Positions 43,428 through 52,314 of a DNA stretch of 64,000 nt are shown here, one piece after another (position 1 is the first letter of the stretch; each line of letters starts with the position of its first letter). The position numbers and the translations under genes are program-made. The notes below the pieces were generated by a model. That model ran no database searches. It was not told where the DNA came from and saw nothing but the letters and a program-made list of their open reading frames with translations. This DNA comes from Salipaludibacillus aurantiacus (GTDB lineage Bacteria; Bacillota; Bacilli; Bacillales; Salisediminibacteriaceae). The stretch is from contig NZ_FOGT01000009.1 in assembly GCF_900111295.1 (NCBI RefSeq), positions 1-64,000 of the forward strand, in the 5' to 3' direction.

Positions 43428-43462
43428 TATGGGGGGTCAGACCCGCAAAATATTGGAAATTA
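43428..43462. repeat. Short palindromic repeat with GGGGGGTC core
   Basis: GGGGGGTCAGACCC sits inside longer near-complementary arms (CCATAATAT and AAATATTGG). The core is shared with 57960-57982. Confidence 0.5.
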
Positions 43463-43520
43463 AATTTGCCATGATAAAAGGGATGGCTGGTCAGCCATCC
43501 CTCAGCATACAACTTTTTCA

Positions 43521-43850
43521 TTAAGACGCCAGTTTACGGCACTCGTCTGCACATTTGAAGCAGGCTTCTGCACATTTTTGACAGTGATCATGGTCATGTT
43601 TTTTACATTCATTTCCGCAAGCTTCACAAATCTTGGCACAAACCTCTGCAAGTTCAGTAGCAAACGGGGTTCCCCGGCTAAGAGCTTGTTCAAGAAAACT
43701 GCAAATATCAGCACATTCACGGTCAAGACGGATACATTCAGTCATCATCTTCACATCATCTTCTCTAAGACAGGCATCGTAACAATGGTTACATGCCTCC
43801 GTACATTCATGTAACGTTTTAATTAAATCAGCATGTTGTTCATGGGACAT
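43521..43850 (-). CDS. Four-helix Cys-rich copper-binding-type protein (DUF326/YhjQ)
   Basis: A 109-residue protein with about 17 Cys in helical spacing (CTEACNHCYDAC, ECADICSFLEQ, CAKICEACGNEC, CQKCAEACFKCADEC) and a HDHDH loop. This is the YhjQ/DUF326 four-helix-bundle group, related to copper-storage proteins that hold Cu(I) along the inside of the bundle. There is no signal peptide, so it is cytosolic. AAAGGAGG precedes the ATG. Together with the Met/His-rich protein 650 bases away, it points to metal handling in this region. Confidence 0.85.
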   Translation of the reverse strand: MSHEQHADLIKTLHECTEACNHCYDACLREDDVKMMTECIRLDRECADICSFLEQALSRGTPFATELAEVCAKICEACGNECKKHDHDHCQKCAEACFKCADECRKLAS

Positions 43851-44012
43851 AAATGGAACCTCCTTTAAAATGTGTTCATTACCCCATTACCTATATACTT
43901 GGATATTAAACGGATCAGGATTAAATTAGGAGGTTCGTCGGTAATAGCATTGTATAGGGGGAGACCGAAAGTCAGGGGAGCCTCCCGAGTGTGCAAATTT
44001 AGTCGAAAATTG

Positions 44013-44200
44013 TTATACGGTAGAGCTGGGAGTTTATACGGTAGAGTCCGCTCCCTATACGGTAGAGTTGGGGTTTTATACAGTAGAGTTCGATCTTTAT
44101 ACGGTAGAGTTCCCCATTCTTATGGTAAATTTCGATCCTTCTACAGTATAATCCCCCATTTATTCAGTCGCCCCCGCTTTTATGCAGTCGCACAATACCT
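44013..44200. repeat. 21-bp-period repeat array 1
   Basis: About nine units begin at 44013, 44034, 44055, 44076, 44097, 44118, 44139, 44160 and 44180. The core is TTATACGGTAGAGT; the first five are well kept and the rest decay. The exact 21-base spacing equals two DNA turns. It is preceded by GTCGAAAATTG. The array begins 163 bases upstream of the Cys-rich gene and ends 11 bases from the stop of the kinase gene. No gene otherwise occupies 43851-44210. Confidence 0.85.
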
Positions 44201-44210
44201 ATCTGCCTCC

Positions 44211-45653
44211 TCAGTTTGCAAAAGGAATATACAGATAGAACGTTGTGCCGCGGTCTTTCTTACTTTCTACTTTAACCGAACCACTATGGGCTTCTACAAT
44301 TTCTTTTACAATGGCCAGCCCGAGTCCGGTGCCGCTGTCGTCCCGCGAACGGGCAGGGTCTGCTTTATAAAACCTCTCCCAGATGCGGTCGAGTTCTTGA
44401 GAGTCCATTCCTTCTCCGGTATCAGCTATTTCAAAAACAATATTTTCATCCTCTTTATAACATGACAGTCTGATCGATCCATTCACGTCTGTAAACCTGA
44501 TCGCATTTTCAAGGATATTAATAAGTGCCTGTTCCATTCTGAATGTGTCCAGAGAGATTGTTTGGTTTTCCAGTGACCGGTCAACGTTAAGCGTTCCTTC
44601 GATTTGTTTCTGGTCAAACATTATAGCACGGCTTTTAAATAGGGAATTGAGCCACTCACTAACATTTACCTCTTCATAATGAATTTGTATCTTTCCTTCT
44701 TGAAGTTTAGTCAGTAAAAATAAGTCGCTCACAAGGCTTTCCATACGTTTAGCTTCATCATAAATGACCCCAAGGTGCCTCTTCCACCCTTCCTTGTCCA
44801 CGTTTTCTGCGTCCTTCATTAAGGCTGAGTATCCTTTTATATACGTAATCGGAGTTCTCAAATCATGAGAGACGTGAGAAATAAACTCTCTTCTTGAATC
44901 CCTGTATTCTTTAAGCTGCCTTGTCATCTGCTGAATATTTTTGCCGAGTGTGCCAACTTCATCCTCACCTTTAACATTCAGTTTAATGTCAAAATCTCCA
45001 TCTGCAATATCCTGTGTTCTTTGGCTCATCTCATTTAAAGGGTTAGAAATTCTCCTCGTCAAATATCTGATAAACAAATAGCCTACTAAAAGAGTAAGCG
45101 TCCCCATTAACGCTAATAATTTGAGCAGGTTGACCCGGGCCACGTTCAACTCCCCGGTATCCTGGTCTATAAATACATACCCGGCTGTTTCCCCGTCTTG
45201 ATTATTAATAGCTGCTGTACCCCATACATGCGGGATGTGAAAAGTCATTGTGTCAACTTCATCTGTATAGGTGACCTGGTGATGCGTCATAATCTCCGAT
45301 CTGTTTTCCTCAATAAATTGGATATAGCCGCTGATTTTCTCGCTGGAAATATTATCACTTGTAAAAACCGGTTCACCTTCTTCATTTACAATGAGCAGAA
45401 CACTGTGTTTTCCTGTTTCGAGGACATTTATATAGTCCAAAATCTCACTGCTTTGCTCTGTCTCAAGTAAAGCCGCATGAGCGGCAAGTCTTCCTTCCAC
45501 CTCATGTGTAAGGTGCTCCTGATAAAAGTTTGCCGTAATCCAGTGGGCACCCGAAATAATAAAAACAATTAGTACTATTAATGAGACCATCACCCAGGTC
45601 GTAATCTTTTTGGCTAAACTTTTTTTAATTTGACTGGTCAGCTGCCGAAACAT
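44211..45653 (-). CDS. Sensor histidine kinase (ResE/PhoR-like)
   Basis: A 480-residue kinase: helix 1 (about 18-40), an extracytoplasmic sensor of about 130 residues, helix 2 (about 170-190), HAMP, HisKA with SHVSHDLRTPITYIKGY, and an ATPase domain with NILENAIRF and GTGLGLAIVKEI. The ATG at 45653 is six bases after AAGGTGG and overlaps the regulator by 29 bases. Its 3' end is close to the 21-bp array. Confidence 0.9.
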   Translation of the reverse strand: MFRQLTSQIKKSLAKKITTWVMVSLIVLIVFIISGAHWITANFYQEHLTHEVEGRLAAHAALLETEQSSEILDYINVLETGKHSVLLIVNEEGEPVFTSDNISSEKISGYIQFIEENRSEIMTHHQVTYTDEVDTMTFHIPHVWGTAAINNQDGETAGYVFIDQDTGELNVARVNLLKLLALMGTLTLLVGYLFIRYLTRRISNPLNEMSQRTQDIADGDFDIKLNVKGEDEVGTLGKNIQQMTRQLKEYRDSRREFISHVSHDLRTPITYIKGYSALMKDAENVDKEGWKRHLGVIYDEAKRMESLVSDLFLLTKLQEGKIQIHYEEVNVSEWLNSLFKSRAIMFDQKQIEGTLNVDRSLENQTISLDTFRMEQALINILENAIRFTDVNGSIRLSCYKEDENIVFEIADTGEGMDSQELDRIWERFYKADPARSRDDSGTGLGLAIVKEIVEAHSGSVKVESKKDRGTTFYLYIPFAN

Positions 45654-46341
45654 CTTCATCCACCTTATAACCAACGCCCCATACCGTATCAATCGCCGTT
45701 CCCTTATAACCTTCTGATTTCAGTTTCTCCCTGATGTTTTTAATATGAGTATCTACCGTCCTTAAATCCCCTTCATAAGCCATCTCCCACTCTAAATTTA
45801 ACAACTGCTCCCGGCTGTATACTCTTCCCGGGTTTGTCGCTAGCCTGTGAAAAATTGAAAACTCTTTTTTGGTTAACGGCAAGGCTTTGTTATTGTAAAA
45901 AATTTGATATTTATTTGGATAAAATTGAAGTCCTTTCATCTCAAACGACAAGTCGGCATTTTTTTGAAAGAAAGACCTTCTCAATACCGATTCTACTCTG
46001 GCTGTCAATTCTCTTGGCTCAAAAGGTTTAACAATATAATCATCCGCCCCAAGCTGGAGGCCTTTCACTACCCTTTCCGTATCTCCTAAAGCGGATAGGA
46101 GAATGACGGGTGTTTTCCTGTTTAATTCCTCGCGCAGCATTTTCAATAATTCAAATCCGTCAACTTCCGGCATCATAATATCCAGCAGCACTAAATCAAC
46201 CTTTTCACCCCTGATCACTTCCATCGCTTCCGTGCCGTTTACTGCTTCAGACACTATGTAGTTTTTATCAGCCAAACAAAGCTTTAACAAGGTTCTCATT
46301 TCCTGCTCGTCGTCTACAATTAAAATTCGTTCTTCTGCCAT
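45625..46341 (-). CDS. OmpR-family response regulator (ResD/PhoP-like)
   Basis: A 238-residue regulator: acidic pair DD at residues 10-11, phospho-Asp in LVLLDIMMPEVDG, Lys in IVKPFEP, then a winged helix with LRTVDTHIKNIREKLK and GVGYK. The ribosome site is GGAGGGG. It overlaps the kinase gene, so the pair is translationally coupled. Targets unknown. Confidence 0.92.
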   Translation of the reverse strand: MAEERILIVDDEQEMRTLLKLCLADKNYIVSEAVNGTEAMEVIRGEKVDLVLLDIMMPEVDGFELLKMLREELNRKTPVILLSALGDTERVVKGLQLGADDYIVKPFEPRELTARVESVLRRSFFQKNADLSFEMKGLQFYPNKYQIFYNNKALPLTKKEFSIFHRLATNPGRVYSREQLLNLEWEMAYEGDLRTVDTHIKNIREKLKSEGYKGTAIDTVWGVGYKVDEDVSAADQSN

Positions 46342-46461
46342 TTTGTCCCCTCCTGCGGTTTAATTGTATGAAAAAAACTTGGCTTACCGGTCACATTTCG
46401 TCGGAAGCCTTAGATTCTTCTTTTTAACCTTTTAATAAGTTACACTTTCTTAAAGTATAAT

Positions 46462-46493
46462 AAAAAAAGGGACTCAAAGCTTTGCTTGAGCCC
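46462..46493 (-). terminator. Terminator of the cell-wall-binding lipoprotein gene
   Basis: GGGCTCAAGCAAAGC folds against GCTTTGAGTCCC on the minus strand and is followed by seven T. Confidence 0.82.
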
Positions 46494-46506
46494 CTCCAGA
46501 TACAAA

Positions 46507-47877
46507 TTAGTGACCTCCATGGCCCTCACCATGTTCTCCGGCAATTTCCAGTTTTTCATCTAAAATTCCCTGAATTTCAAATGTGACAGTATCTGTATCT
46601 GCCAGCAAATAGGTGTGATTGTAAGGACCGTCCATTGGATCATCCTCAAATGTAGGGCGGATGTCGGCCAAATAGTCATACAAACCGTCACTTATTTCCC
46701 CGTCTTCAAGCCAGACTAGCGGCGCGTGTTTTCCCAAGTGTCCTAAAGCAGAACCTGTAATAGCCATTTCCGGAGTTTCAGTTGAGATAAAGCTCAACCC
46801 GTGGCCTGGTTCTTCCTGACCCCAGCCTACTGTAGTCTCTTCGTCTCTGTACTTGGCAAACTCAATGGACATTTCTTCAGGAGAATCTCCGTCGATACGC
46901 TCTGCTTCTCCATACTCCTGCAAGGCGTCAATCGTGTCTTCCCCAATGACTTCTTCAGAGCCTAAAAGAAACATTTTTGCTTCGCCGTCACGCTTTTCCA
47001 AAGCTCCAGCCGTTTCTTCCGGAACCCCGTTATCATCCACGTACAATAACGATTCATTCATATGTGCGATCCAGTTGCTTGCAATGAGAGAGTAAAGCTT
47101 AGCATCTTCTTCTGATGAGGCAATCAATACTGCTTCCGGAACCTCATCTACTAATTCTGAAAAATACTCATCAATCTCAGCAGCAAAGGCAGCGGCATTA
47201 TCCGCATCAAATTCTTCTATACTGTATTCATCCAGCTGAGACAAGGCGTCATCCTGTACTTCACCGATGACCATTACTTCAGTCCCGTTATCATTCCCTT
47301 TTGGATTGAGCCTTTCAAGTTCTGTCAAAACCTCTTCAGAAATATCGCCGTCTTCCATAAACAATACCGGTCCGTCATTTGGATGGTGGATCAGCGTCGT
47401 ACTTACTAAAGATTTCTGCCAGTCATCAACTGGAGCAAGAATGACTGTTCCCGGCTGATTCTCTTCATGTGTAGCAGGCCATACAAGCTGAGAAGTATAA
47501 ATGGACATATCTACAGGCGAATCAGCCTCTAGACGCGTCACATTTTTTGTTTGAAAATGCATAAGGTTATCGGACGCATTCTCATTCATATTTTCCGGGG
47601 CAGAGGCAAACTCTTCGTGCTGCTCCTCGCTGTGCCCGTGATCATTCATCTCATCATTGCTTCCTTCTTCATTTTGATCATCCATATGATTATTGTCATG
47701 ACCTTCTTCGTTGTCCTCATTCATATTGTGATTGTCTTCAGCGTTGTTTTCTTCCATGTTATGATTATTATTATTATCCATTTCGTTACCTGCAGTATTG
47801 TTATCTTCACCCTCTGCACAGGCTGTTATTAAAAAAGCTGCTGACAAAATAGTGATAAAACTGTACTTTTTCTTCAT
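46507..47877 (-). CDS. Lipoprotein with cell-wall-binding-repeat-2-like domains
   Basis: A 456-residue lipoprotein. Start at the ATG at 47877 after AAGGAGG; an open frame reaches 48051 without a ribosome site. Lipobox LITACA near residues 17-22, then a long Asn/His/Glu/Asp/Met linker (23-90), then about three alternating alpha/beta units of the CW_binding_2 type (TVILAPVDDWQKSLVST, GPVLFMEDGDISEE, VMVIGEVQDDAL). The His-rich linker could bind metal. Role unknown; probably anchored near the cell wall. Confidence 0.7.
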   Translation of the reverse strand: MKKKYSFITILSAAFLITACAEGEDNNTAGNEMDNNNNHNMEENNAEDNHNMNEDNEEGHDNNHMDDQNEEGSNDEMNDHGHSEEQHEEFASAPENMNENASDNLMHFQTKNVTRLEADSPVDMSIYTSQLVWPATHEENQPGTVILAPVDDWQKSLVSTTLIHHPNDGPVLFMEDGDISEEVLTELERLNPKGNDNGTEVMVIGEVQDDALSQLDEYSIEEFDADNAAAFAAEIDEYFSELVDEVPEAVLIASSEEDAKLYSLIASNWIAHMNESLLYVDDNGVPEETAGALEKRDGEAKMFLLGSEEVIGEDTIDALQEYGEAERIDGDSPEEMSIEFAKYRDEETTVGWGQEEPGHGLSFISTETPEMAITGSALGHLGKHAPLVWLEDGEISDGLYDYLADIRPTFEDDPMDGPYNHTYLLADTDTVTFEIQGILDEKLEIAGEHGEGHGGH

Positions 47878-48043
47878 AATGGACCTCCTTATAATTATAA
47901 ATAAGACACTTCCGGGAAGGGCGTCTCTCGTAAAAAAGCGCCGGTATAACCTGTCTCGCTTTCTCCATACCCGTCTACCTTTCGTCAATAACAAAAAATT
48001 ATCACTGTTTTTTGAAGAATGTATGAAGTTTTTAACAAACAAG

Positions 48044-48071
48044 AAAATCACAAGTACAGACTTGTGATTTT
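48044..48071. terminator. Hairpin with T-tract near array 2
   Basis: AAAATCACAAG pairs with CTTGTGATTTT around a six-base loop. A-rich and T-rich flanks make it bidirectional. It stands 173 bases upstream of the lipoprotein start and not at a gene end. Confidence 0.6.
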
Positions 48072-48117
48072 TGGAAATTTATATAATACAACAGATTTTT
48101 TAGTTTGTCGAAATTTG

Positions 48118-48201
48118 TTATACGGTAGAGTTGGGAGTTTATACGGTAGAGTCCCTCAGTTATAAGGTAGAGTTCCACTGTTATACGGTAGAGTCGATAC
48201 T
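48118..48201. repeat. 21-bp-period repeat array 2
   Basis: Four units start at 48118, 48139, 48160 and 48181, exactly 21 apart, with core TTATACGGTAGAGT. The left flank GTCGAAATTTG and the first two units match array 1. It lies between two hairpins (48044-48071 and 48248-48274), upstream of the cell-wall-binding lipoprotein gene. No gene is seen in 47878-48292. Confidence 0.85.
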
Positions 48202-48241
48202 TTCATATACCCTCATCCCCTTTTCTCAGCAAAATGCAAAT

Positions 48242-48274
48242 AAAAAAAACTTACAAGCCATAGACTTGTAAGTT
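48242..48274 (-). terminator. Terminator of the ResA-like gene
   Basis: AACTTACAAG pairs with CTTGTAAGTT around a 7-base loop, followed by eight T on the minus strand. Confidence 0.82.
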
Positions 48275-48292
48275 AGTGAAAGGCCCCCATTT

Positions 48293-48823
48293 TTAGCTGC
48301 CCTCTGGGACAATCTTATCCAGAGCTGCAACTACATCAGCCTCAGTTTTTCCGCCAATGGTTCTTTCTATTACCATACCGTTTTCATCAATTAGAAGCGT
48401 GTGAGGCAAGGAAGTTACACCGTAGGCATTTCCAACAAGCATATCCCTGTCAATCGGGTTGGGGTAAGGCACGTTGTGCCGGTCTATAAACCGCTGAACC
48501 TGAACGGTAGACTCATTCACATTGACCCCAATAATTTCGACGCCCTTTTCTTTATATTCGTCATAATGGTCCTTTAAATATTCCATTTTATTTCGGCAAT
48601 AGCTGCAGTAAGTCGCCCAGAAAGTTAAATAGACGCCTTGTCCTTCATAGTCTTCCAAATGGACTTCTTCGCCATTTACATCTTTCAGGATGAAGTCAGG
48701 GGCCTCGTCTCCGGCGTTCACGAGCCCTCTGTCTTCTGAAAAATGTGAGTAAAACGTATATCCGATCGCTGCCACCATCACTAACAAAATAGTGGAACGA
48801 ATAATTAATCTGCGCTGTTTCAT
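48293..48823 (-). CDS. Membrane-anchored thioredoxin-like protein (ResA-like)
   Basis: A 176-residue protein with an N-terminal anchor helix (residues 7-23) and an extracytoplasmic TlpA/ResA-type thioredoxin fold. The active site is FWATYCSYCRNKM, so the usual Trp before the first Cys is Tyr (CSYC). The cis-Pro loop VTSLPHTLLIDENG is present. Such proteins reduce haem-binding or other extracytoplasmic thiols. Single gene with its own terminator. Confidence 0.85.
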   Translation of the reverse strand: MKQRRLIIRSTILLVMVAAIGYTFYSHFSEDRGLVNAGDEAPDFILKDVNGEEVHLEDYEGQGVYLTFWATYCSYCRNKMEYLKDHYDEYKEKGVEIIGVNVNESTVQVQRFIDRHNVPYPNPIDRDMLVGNAYGVTSLPHTLLIDENGMVIERTIGGKTEADVVAALDKIVPEGS

Positions 48824-48964
48824 TTACATCCTCTCCTAAGGAAAAATGGGTCCGATTTAATAATAGTCTATTTTGCTGTAATTTTTCAATATGAAGACCT
48901 TGTAAACCACTTCATTTTGAACAAAGAATATGAAGATTGTATGAAGTATTGAAGGTTTAATAAA

Positions 48965-50215
48965 TCAATCAAGACGCCTGAAGGATGAGCTGAAGTAAAC
49001 GAGGGCACCGCTGAATAACAGCCCCGTACTCCCTGCGATCATGAGGATCGTCTGAATCGGAAGCTCAGCTGCTACAAGAAAAGAAATAAGCCCGAATGCC
49101 AGCGGCTCGAACCCGCTCGCTGCCAGCGTAATAATACTCATGACTCGTCCAAGTTTGTTTTTATCCGTCCGTTCCTGAACAAGTGTCACTGTCGGTAAGT
49201 AAACAAACATAGCCATAAAGCCTGTCAGCCCTGCAAGCAAAACAAGGGGCGGCAAAGCTGTCACTTGGCTGAACACAATGAAAAAGGCGAAGCTTAAAAG
49301 GAGGGAGCCAAAAACAAGCCGGCCTCTCTTCCTTTTCAAGTTCCATATAACTAGTAAAACACTGGCAAGGAAGGTCCCTGCTGATAATCCGGCTTCCAAA
49401 AGACTCAATTCAAACGGCGAACCGCCAAGTGAATCGACCAGAATCGGAAAGCTTATTATCAACGGACCGATCATAAACAGGTTAATTATAACGATGGCGA
49501 TAGTGCCCGTCCTGTGAACATGGGACTGCCTCACATACGTCAGCCCTTCCTTTAAATCCTCCAGCGCTGACGGACTGCCCTCCCGTTTCTCCGGTTTCGG
49601 ATCCTGTATAAATGCCGGGAAGACCAGGACGGTAGAACTAAATATTAAAATAGCCGCGGCAGAAAAAGTCAGTGTAAAATCGCCAATGGTTAAAAGCACA
49701 CCGGCTACTAAAGGCCCGATAATAAACATCATTTCAGTCGATCCTTGGAATAGCGAGTTTGCCCGTTGCAGCTGTTCATCCCTGACAATAATCGGAATCA
49801 TTGAGGACACAGCCGGGAAAAAGAAGGCATCAAGAAACCCGAAGACCAGCGCAATAACTATAAGCGAGCCGACATGGAGCCAGTCATTAAAAAATAATAT
49901 AATCATAGTGACCATTACGAGGCCCTGGAGAAAATTTGTTACAAACATGATCAGGGACTTGCGGATTTTATCAGCGAGAATCCCTCCGTAGATCATCATG
50001 ATCACTCGCGGGATGGACACGGACATCAGAACGGCTCCGAGCACGGCTGGCCGGTTAAGAACATCTACAATAAACCATGAGACAGACAAAAAGAACATGG
50101 AGAAGCCAAGCATGATCGCGAGCCCTGACATCCATACAAGCATAAATGAACGGTTCCGCATCAAAGAAGCCGGCGGAGTATTAGTTAGGCTGGTTTCAGT
50201 TTCAGTCTCAGTCAT
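48965..50215 (-). CDS. Major facilitator superfamily transporter
   Basis: A 416-residue membrane protein with 12 helices of the MFS_3 (enterobactin-exporter-like) type; the loop between helices 2 and 3 reads YGGILADKIRKS. The N-terminus is acidic (TETETETSLTN). The ribosome site is AAAGGAGGG. An export role for a drug or metabolite is usual for the group; the substrate is unknown. The sulfur operon's terminator separates it from upstream genes. Confidence 0.82.
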   Translation of the reverse strand: MTETETETSLTNTPPASLMRNRSFMLVWMSGLAIMLGFSMFFLSVSWFIVDVLNRPAVLGAVLMSVSIPRVIMMIYGGILADKIRKSLIMFVTNFLQGLVMVTMIILFFNDWLHVGSLIVIALVFGFLDAFFFPAVSSMIPIIVRDEQLQRANSLFQGSTEMMFIIGPLVAGVLLTIGDFTLTFSAAAILIFSSTVLVFPAFIQDPKPEKREGSPSALEDLKEGLTYVRQSHVHRTGTIAIVIINLFMIGPLIISFPILVDSLGGSPFELSLLEAGLSAGTFLASVLLVIWNLKRKRGRLVFGSLLLSFAFFIVFSQVTALPPLVLLAGLTGFMAMFVYLPTVTLVQERTDKNKLGRVMSIITLAASGFEPLAFGLISFLVAAELPIQTILMIAGSTGLLFSGALVYFSSSFRRLD

Positions 50216-50369
50216 ATCCCGGCCCTCCTTTCAGCACACGAAAAGCCAGACTTCAACTGTATGAAGCCTGACTTTAAAGAATCTACAGCTATTATCTTAG
50301 AAAAGCACTGGAAAGGCAACTATAAGAGACTTACTGATATATCCGGACTGCCTGCCTCCCTGTCATTTT

Positions 50370-50400
50370 CAAAAAAAGCCCGGCCACACGCGGCCGGGCT
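50370..50400 (-). terminator. Terminator of the sulfur-transfer operon
   Basis: AGCCCGGCCGCGTGTGGCCG folds into a GC-rich stem (50377-50400), followed by seven T on the minus strand, just after the TusA stop. Confidence 0.88.
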
Positions 50401-50406
50401 GCACTG

Positions 50407-50634
50407 TTATGCTTTTTTAAACCAGAATTTAAGAATACCATCTTCTTCAGCGTCCTGAAGCAGTTCATTTCCTGAAGATTTAGCCCATGCAGGAAGGTCG
50501 GCTTTAGCCCCTTTATCCGTTACATGCACTTCGAGTATCTCTCCTTCGTTCAGCTGGTCCATTTCTTTTTTCACCTTAACTACAGGCATTGGACAAGCTA
50601 ATCCTTTAGCGTCTAAAATTTTAGTACTTTCCAT
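50407..50634 (-). CDS. TusA-family sulfur carrier
   Basis: A 75-residue TusA/SirA-type protein. The persulfide-carrying Cys is in LACPMPVVKVKKEMD near residues 12-26. It accepts sulfane sulfur from rhodanese- or DsrE-type donors. Last gene of the operon 52887-50407 and a close relative of the N-terminal domain of the first gene. Confidence 0.9.
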   Translation of the reverse strand: MESTKILDAKGLACPMPVVKVKKEMDQLNEGEILEVHVTDKGAKADLPAWAKSSGNELLQDAEEDGILKFWFKKA

Positions 50635-50688
50635 ATTAAAATTCTCCTCTCTCTTTTCAAAAAATATAATTACCTGTACAGGAAGTTA

Positions 50689-51822
50689 TCAGCCGCTCAC
50701 TGCACAGCGGTTAGGTCCGATTTCCATTTCCGTTTGTTCATCCGCATCCGGGTTTATTTTACCCATATTTGTCTGGCGGATCTCCTGATAAGCGTTTGGC
50801 TGTGGCGGAAGGTCTTCTGTGACCGTCTTGCGGAACTCTTCTTCATCATTGATATTTAACCCATGGTTCTTTTCAAACAGAACGCTCAGCTTTTCCATGA
50901 CGCGGCCTTGGGCATCTAATTCTTCATGTTTCCCAAAGTGGGCCGGTAGGACGTATAAGTCGCCGCTCAGGCCTGCATAGATGCTGTAAAGGCTGTTGCG
51001 AAGGTCAGCCACCCAGTCTTCTGCCTTACCTGCCAGGTCAGGGCGTCCGATAGAGTCGACAAACAGAATGTCACCAGAGATCAAATACTGGTCATCAATT
51101 ACCATTGAAGTGCTTCCGATCGTATGCCCCGGAGAATAAATCGGGTGGATTGCCACTTTCGTTTGTCCGACTATAATATCGTTCCCGTCTTCGAGAGGTT
51201 TAAAATCAAAGGTGACTTCTTCTGCGTCTTTTGGCGGCAGCCAGTATGAAGCCCCGTGTTTTTCACGAAGTTTGCGCCCTCCGGAAATGTGGTCAGCATG
51301 CAGGTGCGTATCGATCACGTGCTTTAATGTCAGATTGTTCTCCGCCAGGAACTCATTATAAGGTTCAATTGTACGGGCAGAATCGATAATTGCTGCTTCA
51401 CCGTCAGATGCTACAAGATATGAGAGGCAGCCTTTACCAAGACGGACAAACTGATAAAGTTCCCCGCCGTCTTTTAAGTCGCCTAGTTTCACTGGTTCAA
51501 GGTGCTCACTCCAGGTTTTCATACCGCCAACAAGGTAGTGAGTGTCGCGGCCTGTCGCTTCTACAATCTGCTCAGCTACAAACTGGGAAGAGCCTTCTTT
51601 TGCACACACCACCAGCAACGGCTTATCTTCAGGCAGCTGGCCGACAATGTCATCCACACCGTCGATCAGGTCGAAGTAAGGCTTGTTAATAATTTCCACG
51701 CCTTCACCTTCCACTTTCCAGTCATCAAAAGCGTCTGTGTTCCGCACATCCAAAATAAATATTTCCTCGCGGTTAATTACCATTTTACCTAATTCTTTGG
51801 CTGTCATTGGTTTTAAACTCAT
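50689..51822 (-). CDS. Rhodanese-metallo-beta-lactamase fusion (persulfide-dioxygenase-like)
   Basis: A 377-residue fusion. Residues 1-110 are rhodanese-like with the active Cys in [11 protein letters not shown]. The rest is a metallo-beta-lactamase/glyoxalase II-like domain with [11 protein letters not shown] and SPGHTIGS, as in ETHE1 persulfide dioxygenases. In S. aureus CstB, the CstR-controlled relative, the lactamase part comes first; here the order is reversed. The C-terminus ends in a lone Cys (NRCAVSG). Expected role: oxidation or transfer of persulfide sulfur. Confidence 0.85.
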   Translation of the reverse strand: MSLKPMTAKELGKMVINREEIFILDVRNTDAFDDWKVEGEGVEIINKPYFDLIDGVDDIVGQLPEDKPLLVVCAKEGSSQFVAEQIVEATGRDTHYLVGGMKTWSEHLEPVKLGDLKDGGELYQFVRLGKGCLSYLVASDGEAAIIDSARTIEPYNEFLAENNLTLKHVIDTHLHADHISGGRKLREKHGASYWLPPKDAEEVTFDFKPLEDGNDIIVGQTKVAIHPIYSPGHTIGSTSMVIDDQYLISGDILFVDSIGRPDLAGKAEDWVADLRNSLYSIYAGLSGDLYVLPAHFGKHEELDAQGRVMEKLSVLFEKNHGLNINDEEEFRKTVTEDLPPQPNAYQEIRQTNMGKINPDADEQTEMEIGPNRCAVSG

Positions 51823-51871
51823 TTATTTATCCCTCCATCTGAATATTTTAAAGGTAGTTTTTAAAAATTTA

Positions 51872-52267
51872 TTAAAATGTGAGTGTGGTGTTCGCATCAT
51901 TAGCAAAATCAAGGAATGATGCGGCGCCGCCTACTTCGACACCATCAACAAAGTCTTCTTTCTCTAATCCCATCACATCCATTGTCATTTGACAGCCGAT
52001 AAATTTAACACCAAGTTCCTGAGCTGTCGTGACAAGTTCGTCAATTCCCGGCACATTCGCCTTTTGGAATCCTTCCTGCATTTGTTCTGCCCCTTCAGGC
52101 ATTGGCAGCTGTTTATGCCCATCTTTGTGAATCAGCTGCAGCCCTTCGAAAGTAAAGAATATGGCTACTTCTGATCCTCCGGCTGCCGCTGCTGTTGCAA
52201 GATTGTACACTTTGTAAGCGTCAAATAAACCGCCGTTTGCTGCAATAATCGCTACTTTGTTACTCAT
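51872..52267 (-). CDS. DsrE-family sulfur-transfer protein
   Basis: A 131-residue DsrE/DsrF-like protein. Segments KVAIIAANGGLFDAYKV and AIFFTFEGLQLIHK belong to the family fold, and the Cys in VKFIGCQMTMDVMG is the candidate sulfur acceptor. Such proteins pass sulfane sulfur between rhodanese and TusA partners, both encoded in this operon. Gaps of 47 and 49 bases to neighbours fit one transcript. Confidence 0.88.
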   Translation of the reverse strand: MSNKVAIIAANGGLFDAYKVYNLATAAAAGGSEVAIFFTFEGLQLIHKDGHKQLPMPEGAEQMQEGFQKANVPGIDELVTTAQELGVKFIGCQMTMDVMGLEKEDFVDGVEVGGAASFLDFANDANTTLTF

Positions 52268-52314
52268 TTAAACACCCTCCTGGTTAATTTTTTCATCTAT
52301 TAAAGTAATATTTG

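Noticed and set aside
44013-44200. CRISPR array
   Set aside because: Units are adjacent with no unique spacers, the period is too short, and no cas gene is present.
43872-44465. Open frame with Leu-Tyr-Gly-Arg-Val repeats over array 1
   Set aside because: The 21-base step is a multiple of three, so any frame stays open through the array. The start is a GTG without a ribosome site, it overlaps the kinase gene on the other strand, and array 2 has a stop in the same frame.
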